Assembly (NCBI RefSeq): GCF_019802045.1
Contig: NZ_JAHVHU010000011.1
Location: 124,001-188,000 of the forward strand
DNA length: 64,000 nt
From: Membranihabitans marinus
GTDB taxonomy: Bacteria > Bacteroidota > Bacteroidia > Chitinophagales > Saprospiraceae
Direction: 5' to 3'
How positions within the stretch are numbered: the stretch's first letter is position 1; each line of letters begins with the position of its first letter. A program made the position numbers and the translations under genes. The notes beneath the pieces are model-generated. The model ran no database searches. It saw only the letters and a program-made list of their open reading frames with translations, and was not told the origin of the DNA. Positions 27,137-35,544 of this stretch are shown here, piece by piece.

Positions 27137-27316
27137 TTATTCCTCATCAAACGCCTTAGTGATCCACCGGATCATCAAGCCCATTAATGCGATAATAACT
27201 ACTAATACAACCAAAGCGATTTTTTACACACTGGGCACTGCATCGCTTGCAACCACCATGAGCAAATAAGCTCCACTGACAATTAAACTGATCTTCTCCG
27301 CTTTCGTCCACGCCAT
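27137..27316 (-). pseudogene. Small membrane protein gene with an in-frame stop
   Basis: A minus-strand frame of 60 codons from ATG at 27316 to TAA at 27137 is open except for one TAA at codon 31. The first half reads MAWTKAEKISLIVSGAYLL and the second, after the stop, KIALVVLVVIIALMGLMIRW with a charged tail ITKAFDEE. Both halves are in the same frame, so one substitution in a sense codon explains the break. The KAEK start resembles the neighbour at 27729 (RRIEKAEIFF). It may be a recently lost gene or a sequencing error. Confidence 0.6.
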
Positions 27317-27381
27317 AAGAATTGATTATGCCTCAATTAACGTATAAATTTACTCCGTAAAATATCTCCCAAGAAGCATTC

Positions 27382-27723
27382 TCACTGCCAAACCATTGAA
27401 ATGATATACATCACCGGCAGGGCGATCACGCCCAGGATACAAAATACCATCATCCCCTTTCTTAGTATTTTACCGTATTCATCTTCGTTCTCCGATCGGC
27501 TTCCCGCAATCAAAGGCACTAAACCAAGCATAATTAAAAGCATTCCCATATCGGATATGTATTCGTTTTCGTCCCACAGGAATCTACTGAAGATGGATAA
27601 AACACCGCCCGCCAATAACAGCACCTGACCCATTCTAAAAATAAGTCGCCACCGTTGATCCTTGACACGGTACCGGACCCAGGGATTATCGGGTATTTTC
27701 TTTTTGTCCGAGATGATGATCAT
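27382..27723 (-). CDS. Small inner-membrane protein of unknown function
   Basis: The 113-residue protein is not a family I recognise. A polar N-terminus (MIIISDKKKIPDNPWVRYR) is followed by hydrophobic segments near residues 29-46, 57-72 and 90-111, separated by DENEYIS and SRSENEDEYGKILRKG. It probably spans the membrane three times. It begins 5 bp after the stop of the 58-residue gene at 27729, in the same direction, so the two are probably co-transcribed. A broken third gene of similar type follows at 27316. The set looks like a small lineage-specific cluster. Confidence 0.7.
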   Translation of the reverse strand: MIIISDKKKIPDNPWVRYRVKDQRWRLIFRMGQVLLLAGGVLSIFSRFLWDENEYISDMGMLLIMLGLVPLIAGSRSENEDEYGKILRKGMMVFCILGVIALPVMYIISMVWQ

Positions 27724-27728
27724 TCCCT

Positions 27729-27905
27729 TTACTTTTTATAAGGTGGTGGATAATATATATAGAAAACCCACACTATAACACAGAGCGCAGCCAAAGCAAT
27801 CATTAACCCACCCGAACGATCTGATCCTGTGACAGTAATCCCCCAAACCATACCCCAGAAGAATATCTCTGCTTTCTCTATTCGCCTTTTCATTCCGATT
27901 TTCAT
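27729..27905 (-). CDS. 58-residue membrane protein
   Basis: This short gene begins at ATG 27905 (an internal ATG at 27893 is also possible) and ends with TAA at 27729. The translation starts MKIGMKRRIEKAEIFFWGMV. It has two hydrophobic segments (residues about 14-24 and 33-51) and ends in YYPPPYKK. It precedes the 113-residue membrane protein gene by 5 bp. The KAE start and two-helix layout resemble the broken gene at 27137-27316. No family could be named. Confidence 0.6.
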   Translation of the reverse strand: MKIGMKRRIEKAEIFFWGMVWGITVTGSDRSGGLMIALAALCVIVWVFYIYYPPPYKK

Positions 27906-28176
27906 CTTAATGTATTTCCGACAAAAGTCTCCCCTATTAAACGACTACAATCATTTGTAGACCACAACCACAATAATCCATACATTAATTTTCAGTATTG
28001 ACTAAATTTCAGATTAAACATACTGAATATTGGTTAAAATACAAAATAGGAGCGGACTCCCCACAGACTATTGGCGCTATTGACTCGGAATGAATGTTTC
28101 TCCCTCCTAACTTAACTCCTAAAAGCGAAGTTTAGATGTAGGAGGCGCCCCTTCAACTATTTACTTAATTTTTTCC

Positions 28177-28184
28177 TACCTTTG
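28177..28184 (+). promoter_or_regulatory. -7 promoter element of the cystathionine beta-synthase gene
   Basis: TACCTTTG matches TAnnTTTG and lies 26 nt before the ATG at 28211. The spacer from 27906 to 28176 has no other supported feature. Confidence 0.5.
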
Positions 28185-28210
28185 CGCGCTTAAATCAACG
28201 AACTACACAG

Positions 28211-29581
28211 ATGGCTAATAAAGTTTATGACGATATTCTTCAGACCATTGGTGATACACCTTTGGTCCGCATCAACAATATCCTTTCCGACTGTCCGGCT
28301 ACAATCTACGCCAAGGTCGAATATTTCAACCCGGGACATTCCATCAAAGACCGGATCGGCCTGCGTATGGTGGAAGATGCCGAGAAAAGAGGAGACCTAA
28401 AACCGGGTGGCACCATTATAGAGTGCACTTCCGGAAACACGGGTATGGGACTGGCCCTAGCCGCCATTATCAAAGGCTACCACTGTATTTTTACCACAAA
28501 CGATAAACAATCGAAAGAAAAACTGGATGTGCTGCGTGCACTTGGCGCTGAGGTGGTTGTGTGTCCAACCGAAGTAGCCCCCGATGATCCGAGATCGTAT
28601 TATTCAGTGGCTGAAAAGCTAAACAAGGAAATCCCAAACAGCTACTGGTGCAATCAATACGACAACCTGAGTAACCGGGAAGCACATTACGATTCGACCG
28701 GTCCGGAAATATGGGATCAAACCGAAGGCAAAATTACACATTTTGTCGTACCCACCGGTACCGGTGGCACCATTTCCGGTTCTGCGAAATACCTTAAAGA
28801 GCAAAATCCGGATATAAAGGTGTGGGGGGTTGACGCCTATGGTTCTGTATTCAAAAAATATAAAGAAACGGGGGTTTTTGATGAAAAAGAAATCTATCCG
28901 TACGTACTGGAAGGGATTGGTGAAGATCTCATTCCGGCCAATGTCGATTTTGACCTAATTGATCTTTTTGAGAAAGTTACGGATAAAGATGCTGCGGTCA
29001 TGACCAGAAGGATGGCTCGTGAAGAAGGCTTGCTTGTGGGTTATTCATCCGGTTCGGCCCTACAGGCTGTGCTTCAGCTTCAGGACCAACTCACGAAAGA
29101 TGATGTGGTCGTGATGATCCTGCACGATCACGGCAGTCGCTATATTAACAAAATATACAATGACAATTGGATGATGGAGCGCGGTTTTCTGAGCCGCGGC
29201 AGAACCATCCGGCACATCGTGGAAGCCAAGGCAGGCGAGGAATTGATCACGGCAGCACCGGATGACAATTTACGCTCCGTCCTAGATAAGATCACCACAA
29301 ATGGCATTTCGCAACTGCCCATATTCCAGGATGAAGATCCCATTGGTTCGATCAATGAAACTGACATTTTAAATCATGTCATGGGTCAGGAAGATAAATT
29401 GGACGATGCTGTAAAGTCAATTATGCAAAAGCCTTTTCCGGTTGTGGAGTATGATTACCCCGGCAATGAAGTGGCGCAACTGCTCTCCAAAACCAATACG
29501 GCGGTGCTATCCCGTGATCGAAGTGGAAAGTACCAAATTATAACATCCTATGATTTATTGAAAAATTTAAATGCGCAATGA
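28211..29581 (+). CDS. Cystathionine beta-synthase-like PLP enzyme with CBS domains
   Basis: The 456-residue enzyme has a fold-type II PLP domain (residues about 1-320) and two CBS domains (about 335-455). The PLP lysine is Lys46 in NPGHSIKDRIGLRM. The substrate loop is ECTSGNTGMGLA near residue 78 and the phosphate-binding loop is PTGTGGTISG near 181. The catalytic SSGSALQA stretch lies near 278. The family joins serine and homocysteine to make cystathionine; cysteine synthase is the close alternative, but the C-terminal CBS pair favours cystathionine beta-synthase. The N-terminal haem domain of the animal enzyme is absent. The CBS domains may respond to SAM or adenosine nucleotides (inference). 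It stands alone. Confidence 0.9.
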   Translation: MANKVYDDILQTIGDTPLVRINNILSDCPATIYAKVEYFNPGHSIKDRIGLRMVEDAEKRGDLKPGGTIIECTSGNTGMGLALAAIIKGYHCIFTTNDKQSKEKLDVLRALGAEVVVCPTEVAPDDPRSYYSVAEKLNKEIPNSYWCNQYDNLSNREAHYDSTGPEIWDQTEGKITHFVVPTGTGGTISGSAKYLKEQNPDIKVWGVDAYGSVFKKYKETGVFDEKEIYPYVLEGIGEDLIPANVDFDLIDLFEKVTDKDAAVMTRRMAREEGLLVGYSSGSALQAVLQLQDQLTKDDVVVMILHDHGSRYINKIYNDNWMMERGFLSRGRTIRHIVEAKAGEELITAAPDDNLRSVLDKITTNGISQLPIFQDEDPIGSINETDILNHVMGQEDKLDDAVKSIMQKPFPVVEYDYPGNEVAQLLSKTNTAVLSRDRSGKYQIITSYDLLKNLNAQ

Positions 29582-29748
29582 TCGTTAGATAACCAGGTAA
29601 GTAGATGGTTTTTCTATTTTATGATCACAGATCAGTTATGATGAAATGAAAGGCATGTTACTGCAACCGATACAAATGATGTATTCCTGTCCGCCAAAAC
29701 AGAGGCAGGGATTAAGTCAAATATAAAGAATACCTTTAGCCATTCCTG

Positions 29749-30813
29749 ATGGAAAAAAATGTAATAAAACCGGTCGCTGTATTTTTACTCTTGGTCACCC
29801 TTTGGTACGGAGGAAGAGCCCAGGATTTTAGCTATACTCAGGTGTTCGCTCACAGCTCCACCTTAAGTCCGGCCTTGACCGGCTTGCACAATGGTCAGTT
29901 TAAAGCCAGTATGCTCTATCGGAACCAATGGGTAAAAGCCGTCGACAAACCATTCACCATGGCTGGGGGGTACATCGATCTGCGCTCAAAAGTTCCATTT
30001 AAGATCACCAGTAAAGATGCTTTTGGAATTGGATTGGGCTTTGTAGCTGAGAATCAAGGCGTAATTGACTATAGTAAAAACAGTTTCAATATTAATGCTG
30101 CCTACCACAAAGCGCTCGATTTTCACGGCGAACATGTCTTGTCTGCAGGCGCTCAATTGGGCTTTCTTCAAAACTCTGTCGGTTATGAAAATGTTACATT
30201 CATGGATCAATTTGACGGCACGGGTTTCAATCTATCCACATCAGAGGATCTTCCTGTAAATACGATCAATTCACTGGATGTCGGCATGGGGATCCATTAT
30301 CAATATGCTAGGGATGAAGATTTGGTTTCTGCCGGACTCAGCATGTTTCATATAAATTCGCCCGATATTTCATTCGGCAACAATGATGAAAACACGCTGG
30401 ATGAAACGAAGAACCAACTCTACCGAAAATACATCGGACATTTTTATTACCAGGCGTCCATCAACCGAGATCTGGCTCTCACTCCGCGGCTGATCGCTAA
30501 AGTACAAGGTCCCAATCAACTGGCGATGGCTGGAAGTACTGCACGAATCCGGCTTGCGGGCGGGCAAAATGAGAATGCTATTCACCTTGGACTATTTCTA
30601 CAAGCCGGAAAAACTTTCGATGCAAACTTCAAGCTGCATACGACCAGCGTGCTTGTGGGCTACGAGTTCAATGCTTTCAATGTTGGATTGAGTTATGATG
30701 TAGGGCTCATGAACCGGTACAATTTCAAATCCAACCCCGGGAATTTTGAATTATCCCTCTCCTATTTTGGGTTTTTGACCGACAATACTGCAACAGGCTG
30801 CCCGGTGTTTTGA
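29749..30813 (+). CDS. PorP/SprF family type IX secretion protein
   Basis: The 354-residue outer-membrane protein has a signal peptide (residues 1-24, ending GGRAQ) and the PorP/SprF pattern: DFSYTQVFAHSSTLSPALTG, then GQFKASMLYRNQW and a series of beta strands ending in YFGFL near the C-terminus. PorP/SprF proteins attach to secreted type IX substrates at the outer membrane, sometimes for gliding adhesins. Usually such a gene stands next to a giant adhesin or a gliding-associated gene. Here the neighbours are the CBS enzyme and ribB-like gene, but a type IX substrate lies 8 kb away at 38654. A TACCTTTA stretch near 29731 is a weak promoter candidate. Confidence 0.9.
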   Translation: MEKNVIKPVAVFLLLVTLWYGGRAQDFSYTQVFAHSSTLSPALTGLHNGQFKASMLYRNQWVKAVDKPFTMAGGYIDLRSKVPFKITSKDAFGIGLGFVAENQGVIDYSKNSFNINAAYHKALDFHGEHVLSAGAQLGFLQNSVGYENVTFMDQFDGTGFNLSTSEDLPVNTINSLDVGMGIHYQYARDEDLVSAGLSMFHINSPDISFGNNDENTLDETKNQLYRKYIGHFYYQASINRDLALTPRLIAKVQGPNQLAMAGSTARIRLAGGQNENAIHLGLFLQAGKTFDANFKLHTTSVLVGYEFNAFNVGLSYDVGLMNRYNFKSNPGNFELSLSYFGFLTDNTATGCPVF

Positions 30814-31120
30814 TTTTAGATTCCAGATTGTAAAATTAAGACTTTTGATTGCTTTCCCAACAGCGGACCGTTCCAGTACACAGCATTTATACTTATATAT
30901 GAATCATCTCAATTTGAATTTTATCAAATGGGGCGGTTCAATGGATGGAACAAGGAATGATCGTTTGAGCTGGGCACAGCCGGCTGTTAAAACCAGCTTG
31001 CCTCATATGGAATTTGGAGCCGATATGGGGATACTGCAAATTTAACAACTGGTAGTGTACGTCATTGGCATTAGTCGAAGATTCGCCCCAAAAGTTTACC
31101 TCCCGTCACAAAGCAGGGAG
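30814..31120. other. Gene-free spacer after the PorP/SprF gene
   Basis: Immediately after the stop comes TTTTAGATTCCAGATTG, related to the (CTGAAAT)n array at 12712 on the opposite strand. A small open frame at 30845-31045 is not convincing. A 6-bp stem CCTCCC/GGGAGG lies at about 31099-31121. Nothing else is seen. Confidence 0.5.
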
Positions 31121-31178
31121 GCGTCGCGTCCCAAGGCGCAGCGTCCCAAAGCACAACGCCCCCAAACCGGAGCGGCCC
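31121..31178 (-). repeat. GC-rich GGGACGCTGCGCTTT repeat after the ribB-like stop codon
   Basis: Read on the minus strand, the region after the stop at 31186 contains GGGCCGCTCCGGTTT, GGGGGCGTTGTGCTTT, GGGACGCTGCGCCTT and GGGACGCGACGCCTC, a period of about 15-16 bp. The same unit follows the glnN stop codon at 47475 and, in looser form, the MutS-family stop at 15736. Confidence 0.8.
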
Positions 31179-31185
31179 AGCTCAA

Positions 31186-32316
31186 CTACAACGGTAAAAA
31201 CTCCACGATCTCCAAGCCATAGCCATCCAAAGCCACACGCTTGCGTGGATGACTGGTAATGAGGTTGAGCTTACGGACGTTCATCTCCAATAAAATCTGG
31301 GCACCGATCCCATAATCGCGTTGGCTGTGTAATTCTTCTGTCGAGGATTCACCGGACTTATATTCTTTGATGATAGATATGGGGTCCTTGGTTTTCTCCT
31401 TGTGGTGCATCACGAGAAGCATGCCTTTGTTCAGGTTTTGAATTTGCTGCAATGCCTTTTCTATTTCAAGTGTTTCCTTATTGAACACATGATCAAAAAT
31501 TCCATCGTTCCAAGCCATGTAGGATTGAACGCGGACCGGAACGATTTCTTCTTCTGTCCATTGGCCTTTTCGAATCACCAGGTGTTCATCACCGGTCGTG
31601 ATTTGTTCAAACACGATGAAGTCCAACAAGCCGTAGGGAGTATCCAGTTGTTCTGTATATTTGTGCTTCACCAGCTTTTCCTCGCGAAGGCGATAGGCAA
31701 CGAGATCTTTTATAGAGATCAATTTCAGATCGTGTTTTCTGGCAATTTCGGCCAATTGAGGCAGCCGGGCCATGGTACCATCCTCATTTAATATTTCGAT
31801 CAAGACACCGGCCGGACTAAATCCAGCCAGACGTGCCAAATCAATAGCGGCTTCCGTATGTCCGGTACGACGCAACACGCCTCCATTTTTAGCAATCAAT
31901 GGAAAGATATGCCCGGGCTTGGCGAATTCTTCAGAACGCGCATCGGCTTCAACCATTCGTTTGATCCCCGTCGCCCGATCGTAAGCTGAAATCCCTGTGG
32001 TACAGCCCCGGCCAATCAAATCGATCGATACGGTAAAAGCAGTTTCATGCATGGAGGTATTGGTTCCAACCATGGGGTACAAATCAAGCTCACGGGCACG
32101 TTGTTCTGTAATCGGCGCACAGATCAGCCCGCGTCCATGCGTCGCCATGAAGTTGATAATCTCCGGGGTAACCTTCTCTGCGGCACAGATAAAATCCCCT
32201 TCGTTTTCCCGATCCTCATCATCGACCACAATCACTACTTTACCCTGTCGAATATCTTCCAGTGCCGATTCAATCGTATCGAGCGAAATCCCATTCATAA
32301 TTTCTTCTTGTATCAT
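31186..32316 (-). CDS. ribB: 3,4-dihydroxy-2-butanone-4-phosphate synthase with a degenerate GTP cyclohydrolase II domain
   Basis: The 376-residue protein has an N-terminal RibB domain (residues about 8-210) with [25 protein letters not shown] and [12 protein letters not shown]; this domain makes the four-carbon riboflavin precursor. The C-terminal 165 residues have the GTP cyclohydrolase II outline ([25 protein letters not shown], the [16 protein letters not shown] end). The three zinc-binding cysteines (usually HSECLTGD...RCDCG) are missing: the aligned stretch reads [17 protein letters not shown]. The guanine-loop REGRxIGL is [10 protein letters not shown]. Cyclohydrolase activity is therefore unlikely, as in RibBX-type proteins. 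The start lies 47 bp inside the preceding glycosyltransferase gene; an ATG at 32298 is the alternative. Confidence 0.88.
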   Translation of the reverse strand: MIQEEIMNGISLDTIESALEDIRQGKVVIVVDDEDRENEGDFICAAEKVTPEIINFMATHGRGLICAPITEQRARELDLYPMVGTNTSMHETAFTVSIDLIGRGCTTGISAYDRATGIKRMVEADARSEEFAKPGHIFPLIAKNGGVLRRTGHTEAAIDLARLAGFSPAGVLIEILNEDGTMARLPQLAEIARKHDLKLISIKDLVAYRLREEKLVKHKYTEQLDTPYGLLDFIVFEQITTGDEHLVIRKGQWTEEEIVPVRVQSYMAWNDGIFDHVFNKETLEIEKALQQIQNLNKGMLLVMHHKEKTKDPISIIKEYKSGESSTEELHSQRDYGIGAQILLEMNVRKLNLITSHPRKRVALDGYGLEIVEFLPL

Positions 32317-33493
32317 CTAAAATTTTATTTAAAATAGTCCCCTGGGCCTTCCAGGTCAATTCATTTTTCAAAACAGATAGCGTACCGGATTGTTTGATTT
32401 GTCCCCATTCTTCTTGGACAAGTTCCATGTATTTCTCAAAAAACACTTCAGGTTGATTCGCTACGGATACATAATCCCGGAGCATTGGCATCCCATCGAT
32501 GACATGCGAAGAACAGATTACAGGACGATTACACGCCAGTGCTTCCAACACTTTATTCTGCATGCCGCTTCCTAAAAACAATGGCACCACAAAGATCCGT
32601 GCGGAGTAATACGCTTCCCGAATATCATCGTACCAATCATGATAAGTAATTTCAGGGACGTCGCCATATATCCTTTTTATATGATCAGCGCCTTTCCCTC
32701 CGATCAGAATGGTAATCCGATGGTCGTTGCGTCGAAAAACAGGCAGTATTTCTTTAACCAAATAGCGCACGCCTTCCCGATTCGGTTTATAGTCCAGATT
32801 GCCAACAAAGCCGATATCATACCGGGGCTCCCCATCCGTGTTGGGATATCCTTGAAAAAAATCCACATCAATGCCATTCCGGACAATACTGACCGGTCCC
32901 ATCTTCTGAAAATCCAATGATTCAGCATCCCGTTCCGAAATGACTGTAAAATGATCAAATTGGTTGAGTAATTGTTGTTCGTATGCTTTGATCAGTTGGT
33001 GTTCCCGTCTCCAAAACAATCGATCCAGCCATTTTCGGGAATGATCGGCATGCAGCGTGGCTATGGCTCCGAAACTATCCATTACATCCAGAACCTTTGG
33101 CGCTGAAATCCCCTTCAGATAAGGAACCATGCGATACAGTTGGCAATAAATAATATCTGCATTTATGGAAAAAAAATCCTTTAGGAAAGCAGTGTGAATG
33201 TCCGATGAATAGAAGTAGCGGACCTGAGCTGGCCAACGACGCATATAGTTTCCGATAACACGCATTTTTCGTGTGAAGCTACGATCTTTGTAGACAAAAA
33301 CCTTTGTACAATATTGATCAACTTCGCTCAAATAATGATCTTCCACAGATTCATCCGTTAAGGCAAAAAGATAAATATCGTAGGCTGAAGCCAGTTCCTT
33401 CAACTGATGATACAGTCTGAGTTTATCCCCTTTTTCCACGGGGTACGGAAAGCGGGATGCCAAAACTGCCAACCGAGGTTTTAATCGTTCCAC
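32270..33493 (-). CDS. Glycosyltransferase, GT-B fold (GT4-like)
   Basis: The 407-residue protein looks like a GT-B glycosyltransferase. The N-terminal half begins [20 protein letters not shown], the usual first strand and loop. The C-terminal half contains [15 protein letters not shown] near residue 228 and the donor-binding [20 protein letters not shown] near 302, with the Glu of the EX7E-type motif. The start is GTG at 33493 and a TACTTTTG element sits 4 nt before it. It probably acts on a surface glycan or glycolipid. The ribB-like gene overlaps its 3' end, and a second similar glycosyltransferase lies 55 bp upstream, so the three may form an operon with internal promoters. Confidence 0.85.
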   Translation of the reverse strand: MERLKPRLAVLASRFPYPVEKGDKLRLYHQLKELASAYDIYLFALTDESVEDHYLSEVDQYCTKVFVYKDRSFTRKMRVIGNYMRRWPAQVRYFYSSDIHTAFLKDFFSINADIIYCQLYRMVPYLKGISAPKVLDVMDSFGAIATLHADHSRKWLDRLFWRREHQLIKAYEQQLLNQFDHFTVISERDAESLDFQKMGPVSIVRNGIDVDFFQGYPNTDGEPRYDIGFVGNLDYKPNREGVRYLVKEILPVFRRNDHRITILIGGKGADHIKRIYGDVPEITYHDWYDDIREAYYSARIFVVPLFLGSGMQNKVLEALACNRPVICSSHVIDGMPMLRDYVSVANQPEVFFEKYMELVQEEWGQIKQSGTLSVLKNELTWKAQGTILNKILDDTRRNYEWDFARYD

Positions 33494-33497
33494 GCCG

Positions 33498-33505
33498 CAA
33501 AAGTA
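33498..33505 (-). promoter_or_regulatory. -7 promoter element abutting the glycosyltransferase start
   Basis: TACTTTTG on the minus strand matches TAnnTTTG and is 4 nt before the GTG start at 33493. Transcription would start at or inside the start codon. Confidence 0.4.
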
Positions 33506-33548
33506 TTACTTTTCCTGTATCACGGAAAATAAACCTGAATTGTTTCTT

Positions 33549-34784
33549 CTAATCCACTTTGTGATACGACTTTTGAAGGATATCATGCAGGTATTCATAA
33601 AACCCATGGGACACTTCATTCAATCCATAATTATCCTCCACAAAAGACCGCGCGTTGCGCCCCAGAATTCGAATATTAAAATCCTGATTAGCCATCCGGT
33701 CAAAAGCATTGAGAAATTCTTGTTGGTCGTTTACTTTGATAAATTCCTTTTCCGGGGTTGCCGGAATACCTTCGATTCCAATTTGAGTACTCAACACGAT
33801 CTTACCCATCGCCATCGCTTCAAGAATTTTAACGCGCATCCCGCTTCCTGAGAACAACGGAACGACAAAGTAGTCATAACGCTGAATAAATTCAATGGCA
33901 TCCGCTACCTCACCATGAACGATGATGCTCTGTGATGCTTGATTCCTGATTTTGTCCGGCAAATTTCGACCCGCAATATGCAGCCGAAATAAATTCGGAT
34001 GCCGTACTTCTATTTTCGGCCAGACTTTGGATAAAAACCATTGCAGTCCTTCCACATTGGGCCGCCAATCCAGTGATCCAATAAAACCAATCTCTATCCA
34101 TCCATTCTGCGAAGACTGCCGAATCGGGTACCGGCTCAGATCTATACCGAGTGGCAGGGTATAGAGTTGCCCCCGATACCCCAGTTCTTGATATTTGGAT
34201 TTATCCACCGGACTGATCGGTATCAGGTAATCAATATCATGAATCCGCGTAAATTCATAATCCTTCAATTTTCGAGCTAATTTTCCAAGATACCATTTCA
34301 GTATCGGATTGCGGTTGTTTTTCGATAAACGATCCCAAATTTCAAACTCAAGGTTGTGGGAACGAAAAATAATTTTAGCTTGAGAATGTTGTTGTATGGT
34401 TCTGATATAAGGAACCATATATAAACTCTCTAAAATAATAAAATCATAGTCTTCGCTTTGCTGCGTTAACATATCACACAATGCAGCTTCAAACTCAGGT
34501 GCAATAAAACGCTTGAGGTGATAAGAGCTCCCTTCCAACAAACTTCCCAAAGCCTGAAAAACACTAAGACCAGTATCTATCGGCACCCATTTGACAATCC
34601 GATATTGGGGCATCGATTCAAGAACATCCGAATCAACCGCCGTAAAGTGTTTTTGAGTGTTCATGGCCAATAAATCCATAGTTACTCCAAGGTCAGCCAG
34701 TCCCTTACTGATGGCGTTAACCGCCACAGACTCCCCATCCTTCATCGGCCATGGAAATTTTTTACAGAGCTGAAGTATTTTCAT
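33549..34784 (-). CDS. Glycosyltransferase, GT-B fold (GT4-like)
   Basis: The 411-residue protein has the same fold as the neighbour at 32270. It begins MKILQLCKKFPWPMKDGESV. The C-terminal half holds GFIGSLDWRPNVEGLQWFL near residue 227 and the donor site VVPLFSGSGMRVKILEAMAM near 307. The ATG at 34784 is chosen because a promoter element (34791-34798) would overlap the longer TTG start at 34793. The two glycosyltransferases share the same order and similar motifs, so they may come from an old duplication and act on the same glycan. The LolD-like gene is divergent. Confidence 0.87.
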   Translation of the reverse strand: MKILQLCKKFPWPMKDGESVAVNAISKGLADLGVTMDLLAMNTQKHFTAVDSDVLESMPQYRIVKWVPIDTGLSVFQALGSLLEGSSYHLKRFIAPEFEAALCDMLTQQSEDYDFIILESLYMVPYIRTIQQHSQAKIIFRSHNLEFEIWDRLSKNNRNPILKWYLGKLARKLKDYEFTRIHDIDYLIPISPVDKSKYQELGYRGQLYTLPLGIDLSRYPIRQSSQNGWIEIGFIGSLDWRPNVEGLQWFLSKVWPKIEVRHPNLFRLHIAGRNLPDKIRNQASQSIIVHGEVADAIEFIQRYDYFVVPLFSGSGMRVKILEAMAMGKIVLSTQIGIEGIPATPEKEFIKVNDQQEFLNAFDRMANQDFNIRILGRNARSFVEDNYGLNEVSHGFYEYLHDILQKSYHKVD

Positions 34785-34790
34785 ATAATT

Positions 34791-34798
34791 CAAAGGTA
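34791..34798 (-). promoter_or_regulatory. -7 promoter element abutting the glycosyltransferase start
   Basis: TACCTTTG on the minus strand fits TAnnTTTG and ends 6 nt before the ATG at 34784. As at thyA and 33493, the transcript would have almost no leader. Confidence 0.45.
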
Positions 34799-34861
34799 AA
34801 ATATATTAGGAAACGGGAAAAATTGCATTATTATTCCGATATTTGAAATAATAACTGTTAA

Positions 34862-35527
34862 ATGTTACAAGTCAAAGATATACACAAAAGTTTCGACGAC
34901 CTGGAAGTTCTTAAAGGTGTAGACCTAGACGTACGGCTGGGAGAAATCATTGCAATCCAAGGCAAATCCGGGGCCGGAAAAAGTACCCTCTTACAGATTA
35001 TCGGCACATTGGATCGTCCGGATCAGGGAACCATATTGTATGAAGGCCAGGATATTTGGCTCCAATCAGAAAAAGAATTAGCCCGGTTTCGAAATCAAAA
35101 CCTGGGCTTTGTCTTCCAATTTCATCATTTACTGGACGAATTTACAGCATTGGAAAACGTGAACATACCAGCGTTGATTGGCGGGCATATGAAAAAGTCG
35201 GACATCAAGGAAAAAAGTCACAGCCTACTGGATTTCATGGGGTTGGGAGATCGGATCCACCATTACCCCAGAGAACTTTCTGGTGGGGAACAACAACGGG
35301 TGGCCATTGCAAGAGCGCTTATGAATGATCCGGTGTATCTGCTGGCCGATGAACCCACGGGGAATCTGGATACAGAAAACAGTCGGCACCTGCTGTCGCT
35401 TTTTCAGGATCTGCAGGAAAAGCTGAACCAAACCATCGTTGTTGTGACCCATGACGAGGCCTTCGCCCGATCGTGTGACCGGATCGCATTTATGGAAGAT
35501 GGGCGAATTATACGAATTGAAAACTAA
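34862..35527 (+). CDS. ABC transporter ATP-binding protein, LolD/MacB type
   Basis: The 221-residue ATPase is a complete ABC subunit: Walker A GKSGAGKSTLL near residue 38, Q-loop VFQFHHLLDEF near 89, signature LSGGEQQRVAIARAL near 139, Walker B VYLLADEPTG near 158 and the switch histidine in VVVTHDEAFA near 197. The best match is the LolD/MacB group, which works with MacB-like membrane proteins to release lipoproteins or export peptides. No permease gene is next to it; the following gene is convergent. In Bacteroidota LolD-like ATPases often stand alone, with the permease elsewhere. Confidence 0.9.
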   Translation: MLQVKDIHKSFDDLEVLKGVDLDVRLGEIIAIQGKSGAGKSTLLQIIGTLDRPDQGTILYEGQDIWLQSEKELARFRNQNLGFVFQFHHLLDEFTALENVNIPALIGGHMKKSDIKEKSHSLLDFMGLGDRIHHYPRELSGGEQQRVAIARALMNDPVYLLADEPTGNLDTENSRHLLSLFQDLQEKLNQTIVVVTHDEAFARSCDRIAFMEDGRIIRIEN

Positions 35528-35544
35528 TTGATCATTCCAAAAAA

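Noticed and set aside
30845-31045. 66-codon frame after the PorP/SprF gene
   Set aside because: The translation has no domain-like pattern and sits in repeat-containing spacer; no start signal.
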